64,000 nt of DNA from contig CAYURO010000004.1 in NCBI GenBank assembly GCA_964447285.1, positions 62,001 to 126,000 of the forward strand, in the 5' to 3' direction. Positions within the stretch are counted from its first letter, which is position 1; each line of letters opens with the position of its first letter. Below the pieces are notes generated by a model, which did not search any database, was not told the DNA's origin, and saw only the letters and a list, made by a program, of their open reading frames with translations. Positions 49,367-56,759 of the stretch are shown in pieces. The translations under genes were made by a program, and so were the position numbers. This DNA is from CAJBNH01 sp964447285. Its GTDB lineage: Bacteria; Myxococcota_A; UBA9042.

Positions 49367-50155
49367 TCAGGCACCGGCATCCGGGGCGGAGGTGGTGGTG
49401 GCGGGGCGCATCCCGTGCTGGGCCAAAAGCTCTGCCGCCCGGGACACCGAGGCGTGTCGCGTCAGGTCGTCGCCCAACGGCGTCACGCTGATGAGGTTGT
49501 CGCGGATGGCGTTGCAGTCGCTGCCCTCGAGGTCCGGCATCGTCACCTTGGCTCCGCCGATCCAGTAATAGGGCTGACCGCGCGGGTCGTTGCGCTCGAT
49601 GACCTCGTTCGAGTAGTAGCGGCGACCCAAGCTGGTCACCGCGATGCCGGCGTAGGGTGCGCGGTGCACCGAGGGCAGATTGACGTTCAACGCCCCGCCC
49701 AGCTCGAGTGCGGTCGGCAGCAGGGTCGCCAGAACTTCCCCCAGCATCGGCTCGAGCGCGGCGATGTCCGCCTCCTGGCTGTTGCAGTGCGAGATCGCCA
49801 AGCTGGGCACGCGCCAGTGCGCCCCCTCCAACGCGCCCGAGACCGTACCCGAATACAGCACGTCGTGGGCCAGGTTCGGACCCGCGTTGACCCCCGAGAG
49901 GATCAAGTCCGGCGCGATCTGCATCTGGTGCAGCGCCAAGTAGATACAGTCCGTCGGCGTGCCGTCGCAGGCGAACCAGCGGGGCTGGATCTGCCGCAGC
50001 CGCAGGGGCTTGAACAAGGTGATGGCGTGCGAGACGCCGCTTCGCTCGGTGTCGGGTGCGACCACCCAAACCTCGCCAAAGCGTTCAGCGACGCGAGCCA
50101 GTACGGCGATGCCGAGGGCGTGGATGCCGTCGTCGTTGGTCAACAGGATGCGCAT
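49367..50155 (-). CDS. surE: 5'/3'-nucleotidase SurE
   Basis: 262 residues. The N-terminal metal site ILLTNDDGIHALGI, VVAPDTERSGVSHAIT, and SGVNAGPNLAHDVLYSGTVSGALEG are SurE signatures. The enzyme dephosphorylates nucleoside monophosphates and is linked to stationary-phase survival. With apt downstream, the pair handles nucleotide turnover. Divergent from the Ser/Thr kinase gene. Confidence 0.96.
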   Translation of the reverse strand: MRILLTNDDGIHALGIAVLARVAERFGEVWVVAPDTERSGVSHAITLFKPLRLRQIQPRWFACDGTPTDCIYLALHQMQIAPDLILSGVNAGPNLAHDVLYSGTVSGALEGAHWRVPSLAISHCNSQEADIAALEPMLGEVLATLLPTALELGGALNVNLPSVHRAPYAGIAVTSLGRRYYSNEVIERNDPRGQPYYWIGGAKVTMPDLEGSDCNAIRDNLISVTPLGDDLTRHASVSRAAELLAQHGMRPATTTSAPDAGA

Positions 50156-50203
50156 GGGGTCCGTTGGGCTCGGGCGACCGTTTGGGCCTGAAAGGGAGGC
50201 GCC

Positions 50204-50232
50204 TTGGTAGTGCAGCGGCGGCGATGTGTAAA
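50204..50232 (-). promoter_or_regulatory. Possible promoter of surE-apt
   Basis: On the minus strand TTTACA (five of six), 17 bases, TACCAA. It lies about 50 bases before the surE ATG. Confidence 0.3.
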
Positions 50233-50354
50233 GAGGGGCGCAGTGACCGACCGGCAGAGCCCCAGACCGCGCAAGGCGAATTTCTTGCGCCTCGACCGAT
50301 CACGTCTACCGTCGCCGATAGCGGGCGCGTTGCTACTCCGCCTGTTTCGGACGC

Positions 50355-51938
50355 ATGAAGAGCCTGAATCTCCAACCCGATCTGTTGTTCTGCCGCAAGT
50401 GCCGTCGGCATTTCCGCGGACAGAGACGCGTCTGCCCGTCCGACGGCTCGTCGCTGGAGCTGGTGACGGCATTCGTGGGGCAGGCGGGGGACGTGTTGGA
50501 TGAGCGCTACGAGCTTGTGCAGCAGATCGGCGTCGGCGGCATGGGCACGGTGTTCCGGGCCGAAGACCGGCTGACCAAGCGCGTGGTCGCACTGAAGCTG
50601 CTCAACGACGAGTACGCCAGCAACGCCTCGAGCGCACAGCGCTTCTTCCAAGAGGCCAAGCTCGTTCGGCTTGTCACCCACCCGTCCGTCGCCAGCTTGC
50701 ACCGGTTCGGCCGCACCCGCGAAGGCAGGCTGCTGATCGACATGGAACTGGTCGAAGGTGAGAGCGTCCGCGACCGGGTGCTGCGCGAAGGACGCGGCTT
50801 GGACCCAACGCTGGGGCTGATGGTGCTGGACAACCTGCTGGGGTCGCTGGCCGCGTGCCACGACGCCGGGGTGGTCCACTGCGACGTCAAGCCTGAGAAC
50901 GTGATGCTGCCGCGCGACGGCACTCCTGGACAATGCAAGCTGGTGGACTTCGGCATCGCGCAGGCGCCCGGTCCCGTCGTGCAGTCCGAGGACGTCGGCG
51001 TGGTCGGCACGCCAGCCTATATGAGCCCCGAGCAGATCCGCGGCTTGAATGTCGACGCCAGGACCGACCTGTATCTGGTGGGTTGTGTCACGTATGAGCT
51101 GCTGACCGGCGAGCCCCCTTTCATCGGAAGCAACTCGTTCGAGCTGTGCCAGCACCACCTGCACACGCCACCGCCGCCGCTCTCCAGCCGCATCTCTCCG
51201 GAGCTGCTGCCGCGCGGCTTTGAAGCCTGGCTCGCTCCCCTGCTGGAGAAGGACCCCGCCGCGCGTCCTGCAACGACCCACGGCGTTCGTCAGGCGTTGC
51301 GCACCCTTCGCCTCGCCCACCGCCGCGAGCTGGCGGGAGAACCCGTCGAGCGCGTCAACCTGCGACCGCCGTCGGCGCCGCTGTTGCGCCGGACGCCGCC
51401 TGGAATGCCCGCCGTGCGCGCCGATGCGCGTCGCAGCGACTTCGACATCGCCGCCGTTCACGCCCTGATCGAGGTGCGCCAGCTGCGAGCGGGCGGCATG
51501 AGCTATGGTCCTGAGGCGCTGGAGCAAATTGCCCGTCACGTCCTCGCCGGCAGTCTGGGTGACCTGCGGGAGTGGGGCGCGAAAGTATCCGGACCCGCAG
51601 GAGCCCACATCGAGGTGCGCGTCCCCTGCAACGGCGATGAGCGCGGAACGGTCTGCCACCTGCTGGATGCCATCGCGAGCATGCACCTGCAGCTGTCGCA
51701 CATTCCCGAACCGCGGCTGGAGCTTCGAGCCGCGCTCGTCGGGCACCGACCCATGGTGGCCGGTGTGGTCGAGCAGGCACTGGACCCGCTGCTTTTGTTG
51801 AGAATTGCCGCAGGAAGCCAGATCCGCGTCGACGAGCACGTTGCGCGATGGGCTGGCCGAAGGGCGCTGGTGCGGTTGACGACGCTGCCTGAGCCGAGAC
51901 CGACGCAAGTCTACGCGACAAGCCTGCATCCGGTCTGA
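50355..51938 (+). CDS. Ser/Thr protein kinase with N-terminal zinc-ribbon
   Basis: 527 residues. Cys13, Cys16 and Cys27 in CRKC...CPSDG form the partial zinc ribbon frequent in myxobacterial kinases. The kinase domain (about 52-310) has IGVGGMGTVF (G-loop), Lys81 in VALKLL, Glu100, HCDVKPEN (His175-Asp177), DFG (198-200) and SPE (224-226). The HRD Arg is Cys, so it is a non-RD kinase that may not need activation-loop phosphorylation. The C-terminal 200 residues are of unknown function with no transmembrane helix. Targets unknown; FHA proteins encoded 20 kb away are possible partners. Confidence 0.9.
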   Translation: MKSLNLQPDLLFCRKCRRHFRGQRRVCPSDGSSLELVTAFVGQAGDVLDERYELVQQIGVGGMGTVFRAEDRLTKRVVALKLLNDEYASNASSAQRFFQEAKLVRLVTHPSVASLHRFGRTREGRLLIDMELVEGESVRDRVLREGRGLDPTLGLMVLDNLLGSLAACHDAGVVHCDVKPENVMLPRDGTPGQCKLVDFGIAQAPGPVVQSEDVGVVGTPAYMSPEQIRGLNVDARTDLYLVGCVTYELLTGEPPFIGSNSFELCQHHLHTPPPPLSSRISPELLPRGFEAWLAPLLEKDPAARPATTHGVRQALRTLRLAHRRELAGEPVERVNLRPPSAPLLRRTPPGMPAVRADARRSDFDIAAVHALIEVRQLRAGGMSYGPEALEQIARHVLAGSLGDLREWGAKVSGPAGAHIEVRVPCNGDERGTVCHLLDAIASMHLQLSHIPEPRLELRAALVGHRPMVAGVVEQALDPLLLLRIAAGSQIRVDEHVARWAGRRALVRLTTLPEPRPTQVYATSLHPV

Positions 51939-51982
51939 CGGACGCAAGATCAACGACAAGCAGGAACGACACAATCGCGCAA

Positions 51983-52020
51983 CAGCGTTGCCAGATTCCT
52001 GCAGCGTTGCGCAATTCCTG
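51983..52020. repeat. Imperfect 19-bp tandem repeat before the tRNA genes
   Basis: Two adjacent 19-bp units (cagcgttgccagattcctg and cagcgttgcgcaattcctg) differ only in the middle. They lie just beyond the 3' end of the tRNA operon and may form part of its terminator. Confidence 0.6.
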
Positions 52021-52037
52021 TTGGGATATTGGGGACT

Positions 52038-52114
52038 TGGCGGAGCGGACGGGACTTGAACCCGCGACCTCTGGCTTGACAGGCCAGCGTTCTAACCAAC
52101 TGAACTACCACTCC
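52038..52114 (-). tRNA. tRNA-Asp (anticodon GTC), copy 2
   Basis: 77 nt including encoded CCA. Seven-base-pair acceptor stem GGAGTGG/CCGCTCC with one T-G pair, GTTCGAA T-loop, anticodon loop with GTC. Identical to the copy at 52249-52325. Confidence 0.93.
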
Positions 52115-52133
52115 AAGGGGGTCCCTGACAGGG

Positions 52134-52205
52134 TGGGCGAAGCAGGAATCGAACCTGCGACCCGCGGCGTGTAAAGCCGAAGCTCTACCTCTGAGCTATT
52201 CGCCC
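52134..52205 (-). tRNA. tRNA-Val (anticodon TAC)
   Basis: 72 nt without an encoded CCA (ACCC follows). Acceptor stem GGGCGAA/TTCGCCC is perfect, D-stem GCTC/GAGC, loop TTTACAC giving anticodon TAC, GTTCGAT T-loop. The outermost anticodon-stem pair (T-C) is mismatched. Confidence 0.9.
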
Positions 52206-52248
52206 ATGCGCCGCGGTGCGGCTCCGGCTGCAAGGCACGGTCAGGGAT

Positions 52249-52325
52249 TGGCGGAGCGGACGGGACTTGAACCCGCGACCTCTGGCTTGACAGGCCAGCG
52301 TTCTAACCAACTGAACTACCACTCC
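52249..52325 (-). tRNA. tRNA-Asp (anticodon GTC), copy 1
   Basis: 77 nt with encoded CCA. Identical in sequence to the copy 211 bases away. First gene of the three-tRNA operon (Asp-Val-Asp). Confidence 0.93.
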
Positions 52326-52367
52326 AAGAGCGACCGGGCAGCAGCACATGCCGCTCAGCGACGCGGT

Positions 52368-52396
52368 AAGCTACGGGCAAAGGCCCCCTCTGTCAA
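52368..52396 (-). promoter_or_regulatory. Promoter of the tRNA operon
   Basis: On the minus strand a perfect TTGACA, 17 bases, TAGCTT, followed by a GC-rich discriminator (ACCGCG) as in stringently controlled stable-RNA promoters. About 40 bases before the first tRNA. Confidence 0.55.
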
Positions 52397-52530
52397 GGCG
52401 CGGCGCCCGATTTGTCCCCTCTGGAGCAAGGTTGCCGGGTGCGATTCCCTGCCCTACGCCCACGCCAAAAACACGAGTGGCGGGGCACCCTAAGGCACCC
52501 CGCCACCCGCAGGATCAGAGGTCGGTGCGA

Positions 52531-53628
52531 TTACGGCGTGGTGGTCTCGGGCGTGAAGCCGGTGACCGTCGCCTCAACGCCCTCGAACTTGAGGGCGATC
52601 GAGATGGCGTCCTTGATGCCGTCGCCGTCGAGGTCGATGTCGGGCTGAATGATCGTCTGCAGCAGGGCCTTGACCGTCGCCTTGTCGCCGATGCCAAGCT
52701 CCGCGATGGTCTCGTCCGGAATCGCGTCGACGGCCTTCTCGAGGTCCTCCTTGGCGATGACGCCGCAGACCTTGCCGGTCTTGGTGTCGACCCACTTCTC
52801 CGCCGTCGTGACGGTGCCTTCCAACTGAGCCTGGCTGATGGTCAGCGTGAGCGGGATGCCCTGGATCGGGAACGAAAGCGAGAACTTCTGGTCCTTGCCG
52901 CCGGCCTTGATCATCAGGTCGGTGATCGTGGCACCCGCAAAGTTGACGAGCGCCGGGCAGAAGCCGGTGACCTGGGCGAGCAGGTCGTAGCTGGCCTTCT
53001 TGACCGTGTACTTGCATGCGCCGGTCGTGTAATCGCACTCGCCGGCGGCGGCGTCGCCGTCGCCCAGCAGCAGGTTCATGTCGAACGGGGTGCCGTCGGT
53101 CTTGTAGGCGGAGGGTTCGAGGATGAGCACGAGCGTGCCCTTGGCGATTTGCTCGGTCAGGGTGTCGTTGGCCTTCGTCAGGAAGTTGAGCTGCTTGAGG
53201 ATCTTGCCCAGGGCGTTGTCGGCCAGGCCGTCGTCGTTCAAGTCGCAGCCGTCGTCCGCGACGCCGATCTCGAGCTTCGACATCTTCTGCAGGTTGGTGC
53301 CGAACGTCGGGTCCTTGCACATCTGCTTGACGCACTTGTTCTCGGCGTTGCAGGACTCGTCGGCCAGGCACTTGCCGTCGCAGGGCACCTTGCAGGTGTT
53401 GGTGGCCGTGTCGCACATGGCTTCCGGACACTTGCCGTCGCAAGGCACGGGCACAACGGTGTCGACCGGGGTCGTGTCGGCAGGCGTCGTATCGCCGGTC
53501 GTGGTGTCGGATACAACGTCAGCGGCAGCCGTGGTGTCGGTGTCGGCGTTTTCGGTCGTACCGCAAGCGGTCAGGGCCAATGCGGCCACGCCAAGAAGGG
53601 CAAGTGCCTGAAGGGAAAGACGCTTCAT
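52531..53628 (-). CDS. Cys-rich lipoprotein with Asp/Thr linker
   Basis: 365 residues. Lipobox LTAC with Cys22, then an Asp/Thr-rich linker (TDTTAAADVVSDTT). A Cys-rich module (about 70-110) carries two similar repeats, CDGKCPEAMCD and CDGKCLADESC. The rest is a soluble domain with acidic DGCDLNDDGLADNALG and DIDLDGDGIKDAI loops that look like thrombospondin type 3-like or EF-hand-like calcium-binding repeats. Role unknown, probably surface exposed. Own promoter at 53716-53743. Confidence 0.72.
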   Translation of the reverse strand: MKRLSLQALALLGVAALALTACGTTENADTDTTAAADVVSDTTTGDTTPADTTPVDTVVPVPCDGKCPEAMCDTATNTCKVPCDGKCLADESCNAENKCVKQMCKDPTFGTNLQKMSKLEIGVADDGCDLNDDGLADNALGKILKQLNFLTKANDTLTEQIAKGTLVLILEPSAYKTDGTPFDMNLLLGDGDAAAGECDYTTGACKYTVKKASYDLLAQVTGFCPALVNFAGATITDLMIKAGGKDQKFSLSFPIQGIPLTLTISQAQLEGTVTTAEKWVDTKTGKVCGVIAKEDLEKAVDAIPDETIAELGIGDKATVKALLQTIIQPDIDLDGDGIKDAISIALKFEGVEATVTGFTPETTTP

Positions 53629-53715
53629 CGTGGTCGCTCCTGGTCGTCCGGATCGCGCGGGATCGGGCTGGAAGGTTCGGCGTGCCCTGGCGAGGCGACG
53701 CGCTGGAAGCGGTAA

Positions 53716-53743
53716 ATGCTAGTCTTGCGGCGGAGAAAGTCAA
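53716..53743 (-). promoter_or_regulatory. Promoter of the 365-residue lipoprotein gene
   Basis: On the minus strand TTGACT, 16 bases, TAGCAT, the same -10 and spacing as the gp25 promoter. Confidence 0.5.
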
Positions 53744-53874
53744 TCCAAAGGCGGGGTCGCCGGCCATCGACAACGTGGGATACCCACCCTACTATCTCCT
53801 GCAACGCCGCAGGCACGGCAGAACAGCGAATGTGTCGGCACTCCGACCGAACCTCCCCTTGCACCAGGAGCCCC

Positions 53875-54120
53875 ATGGCGACCTACAAGTGTGAAATCAA
53901 GAAGCAGTTCGGCAAGTTCTCTGGCCACGTCTGGAAGGCGACCGAACGCGCTGGCGAGCCCGTGACCAAGGACCAACTCGCGCTGAATGTGACCGTCGAT
54001 CTGGTGCTGGCCGGCGTCAGCAAAGCTGGATTCGGCGACGGCGACGAGGTCATTTTCCGCGACAACGCGTTTGCGACCATCGGCGAGCTGCGGGCGGCGC
54101 TGCTGCGGTCCCCCTACTGA
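53875..54120 (+). CDS. 81-residue protein of unknown function
   Basis: A small soluble alpha/beta protein starting MATYKCEIKKQFGKFSGHVW from ATG 53875, with CAGGAG upstream. It contains an acidic GFGDGDEVIF turn and ends with a helix (IGELRAALLRSPY). No family is recognised. It is the only plus-strand gene between minus-strand lipoprotein and moeA genes. Codon use is like its neighbours. Confidence 0.55.
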   Translation: MATYKCEIKKQFGKFSGHVWKATERAGEPVTKDQLALNVTVDLVLAGVSKAGFGDGDEVIFRDNAFATIGELRAALLRSPY

Positions 54121-54138
54121 CCGACCGGCTGTTGCGAC

Positions 54139-55383
54139 TCAAGGACGCGGCCACCACAGCATCGCCAATTGCCCGCCCGACGGAACCTCAGGGGCCGAGG
54201 CCGGGCGAAGGATCCATGCGTCTGCGGCGGCGAAGTGTGTCAGGTCGGCGGACCCGGCGGTGCGGATTCGGTGCGCCTCGGCCCCGGACGCCGAAAAGAC
54301 AAGGCGAAACGGCAAGATCTCGGTTCGCGGCCCGCCCACACCGACAGCGTGACCTGCGGCGACCGGCATCAGCCGCCATCCGGGCGCGGTCTCGCCTTGA
54401 AGTTTGGCGAGCGCAGGCAGCAGGAACAGCACGGCGCAGACCGTGGCACTGACCGGATTGCCTGGTAGCCCGAAGATCAGCTTGTCGCCCTTTACCGCGA
54501 ATAGAAACGGCTTTCCCGGCTTGATGGCGATCTGATGCACCCACGCGGTAGCGCCGACATCGCACAGCGCCGCGGCCACCAGATCGTAGTCCCCCGCCGA
54601 CACGCCGCCAGACAGCACCACGACGTCGGAGCTGGCGAGCGCCTCCTCCAACGCGTCGCGCAACGCCTGCGGTCGGTCGGGCACCACCTCACCGTGCCGC
54701 ACGCGTGCCCCAGCCATCTGCAACAGCCCTGCTAGCGCCCAACGATTGGAGTCGCGGACCTGCCCGGGACCCGGCGTCCGGTCGACGGAGACGATTTCGT
54801 TGCCTGTGGGCAGAAGCGTCACTTCAGGGCGGCGGTGGACGAGCACCCGTGCATGGCCAAACGCAGCAAGTGCCCCCATGCGAGGCCCGTCGAGCACGGT
54901 GCCGGCCGAGACCACTGCCTCTCCCTGCCGCACCTCGCTGCCCTTGCGTGCGACGTTCGCTTCACACCTGACGGGACCAGGCACGCGCCAGAGGGCCTCC
55001 CCGTCGCTCCCCTCGGACTCGCGAGTCACCTTCTCGAAGGGGACCACTGCGTCGGCACCCGTTGGCACGATGGCCCCAGTCATGGTCCGCACGCATGTGC
55101 CGGGGGTCACCTCACCGACAAACGGCTGACCTGCCACCGCCTCGCCAATCGAGCGCAGCACAGTGTCGGGCTGACTGCAGTCGTGGGACCGAACTGCGAT
55201 TCCGTCCATGGCAGCGCGGTCGAAAGCGGGCTGATCGACATCCGCAACAGCATCAGCTGCCACGGTGCGGTGCAAGACTTCGTGAAGCGGCACGACCTCA
55301 GCGGACAGCGGATGCGCCTGTTCGAGAACGATGCGGAGCGCGTCGCCCACAGGCGTCAGGTCGCCTTCGCGATGCTTGGACAT
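54139..55383 (-). CDS. moeA: Molybdopterin molybdenumtransferase
   Basis: A 414-residue MoeA that inserts molybdate into adenylated molybdopterin. Visible motifs are DQPAFDRAAMDGIAVRS, TGAIVPTGADAVVPFE, PTGNEIVSVDRTPGPGQVRDSNRW in pieces, VVLSGGVSAGDYD and FGLPGNPVSATVC. Complete length. No other molybdenum-cofactor genes are adjacent. Confidence 0.95.
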   Translation of the reverse strand: MSKHREGDLTPVGDALRIVLEQAHPLSAEVVPLHEVLHRTVAADAVADVDQPAFDRAAMDGIAVRSHDCSQPDTVLRSIGEAVAGQPFVGEVTPGTCVRTMTGAIVPTGADAVVPFEKVTRESEGSDGEALWRVPGPVRCEANVARKGSEVRQGEAVVSAGTVLDGPRMGALAAFGHARVLVHRRPEVTLLPTGNEIVSVDRTPGPGQVRDSNRWALAGLLQMAGARVRHGEVVPDRPQALRDALEEALASSDVVVLSGGVSAGDYDLVAAALCDVGATAWVHQIAIKPGKPFLFAVKGDKLIFGLPGNPVSATVCAVLFLLPALAKLQGETAPGWRLMPVAAGHAVGVGGPRTEILPFRLVFSASGAEAHRIRTAGSADLTHFAAADAWILRPASAPEVPSGGQLAMLWWPRP

Positions 55384-55412
55384 GTGCCTCGCTGGGCGAT
55401 CAGGCCCGAAGC

Positions 55413-56633
55413 TCAGTTGGGGAAGCAGGCTGCGTACTCAGGACTGCAGTAGCCGGCAACCTGCTTGATGCAAGTGACCTCGTCGTACGGGAACGCGCAG
55501 CCGTACGTTTGGGCTGCGGTCGTGTCCATCTGGTTCAACAGGCAGCCTTCGTACTGCACGAACGCGTCCTGTGCAGCTGCCGTGCCCTTGTCCAAGCAGG
55601 CGCGAACGCAAGCCGGGGATCCGCCCACGCCTTCGCACTCCGCCTTCACGCAATTGTAGACCATGTTGCAGTTGTCGACCCCGGTACCGCCGAAGCACGC
55701 CTGTTGCTCGACCGTGCAAGTCTTTACAACACAAGCAAATTTGTTGGTCTGGGTGTCGCAGGTGGCCTTGCAAGCCTCAAAGCTGTCGCGGATCGCCATC
55801 GCGCCAGCACTGGTGACGAGGTCGCAAACGGCAGGACAGTGGTTGGGCTTGGAGGGCAGGAAAGCTGGGCAGTGGCTGAGGCAACTCTCGCTCTCGAGAC
55901 AGTCGAGGCCGCCCTCAGCGGTGCACGCCGCGGCGGCGTTTGCGCAGGAAGTCGCGATGCACTCGTCGGTCTGTGCACCGGGCTGCTTGGTCCCGCAGTT
56001 GGCAAGGATGCAGGCACTGATGCCCGCATAGCCCACCGCAGCGTCCTTCGTGCCGCCCTGGAGGCAGGTGAACTGGCATGGCAGATCGCCGGTCACGCAC
56101 TGAGCCGCGCACGCTGCAGTGTCCATGCAGTCCGAGTCTCCCTGCCCCAACCCAGCGCACGCGGACAGAGGCTCCCAGCACTGCTGCAGACCACACGCGT
56201 TTCGCGCCTGGGTCTCGGTGGCGTCCGCGCACTCCGCCACGACGCAGTCGTTGTAGGTCGCAAGCTCCGCCTTTGCCGTGGTCGAACCCTTGGCCACGCA
56301 GTTGGTCAGGCACGCGTCGTCGCCCTTGGCCGGACACTTCACTGCGCAGGCCACGAGCGCTGAACAGGGGTCGCCCGTCGGCGCGGTGTCTGCCGCGTCC
56401 GGCGACTGCGTGTCGGTCCCCAAAGAGTCGGCGACGTCCAGCGTGTCAGCGATGTCGGTCACTGCGTCGCTGGTCGTGTCGGTCGCCGAGTCCGCAACCG
56501 TCGTGTCCGGCGCGGCGGCGTCGCCATCGCCCCCACCGCAGGCAACCGTCCCCAAGGCGAAAGCGACGACGATGAGTCGTAGGTGGGTGGAGCAGGCGGC
56601 CATCGGATTCTGCGGGCGAGAGAGGCGGTGCAT
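55413..56633 (-). CDS. Cys-rich lipoprotein with repeated CxxxC modules
   Basis: 406 residues from ATG 56633 (ATG 56603 also possible). Lipobox TVAC (Cys32 in the long form), GGGDGD, then an Asp/Thr/Ala-rich linker (about 40-80). The remainder has regularly spaced Cys pairs in modules such as CSALVACAVKC, CLTNCVAKG, CFGGTGVDNC, roughly eight helical Cys-rich repeats of about 35-40 residues. Surface protein of unknown function. Own promoter at 56675-56704. Confidence 0.72.
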   Translation of the reverse strand: MHRLSRPQNPMAACSTHLRLIVVAFALGTVACGGGDGDAAAPDTTVADSATDTTSDAVTDIADTLDVADSLGTDTQSPDAADTAPTGDPCSALVACAVKCPAKGDDACLTNCVAKGSTTAKAELATYNDCVVAECADATETQARNACGLQQCWEPLSACAGLGQGDSDCMDTAACAAQCVTGDLPCQFTCLQGGTKDAAVGYAGISACILANCGTKQPGAQTDECIATSCANAAAACTAEGGLDCLESESCLSHCPAFLPSKPNHCPAVCDLVTSAGAMAIRDSFEACKATCDTQTNKFACVVKTCTVEQQACFGGTGVDNCNMVYNCVKAECEGVGGSPACVRACLDKGTAAAQDAFVQYEGCLLNQMDTTAAQTYGCAFPYDEVTCIKQVAGYCSPEYAACFPN

Positions 56634-56674
56634 CGAGTCCTCCACATGAAAGGAACCGGGGGAGAAGGGAACAC

Positions 56675-56704
56675 AAGCTAGGCGGACAGCCCCAAGAAAG
56701 TCAA
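56675..56704 (-). promoter_or_regulatory. Promoter of the 406-residue lipoprotein gene
   Basis: On the minus strand TTGACT, 18 bases, TAGCTT; the -10 hexamer equals that of the tRNA operon. Confidence 0.45.
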
Positions 56705-56759
56705 GCGGCACCGGCAGCCTTGCCCGCACGGCAATTGTCTGGAATTGAAGACAAAAACG

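Noticed and set aside
52206..52493. A 95-codon plus-strand ORF overlapping tRNA-Asp with GLEPATSGLTGQRSNQLNYHS-like residues
   Set aside because: This is the well-known spurious translation of the antisense of a tRNA gene.
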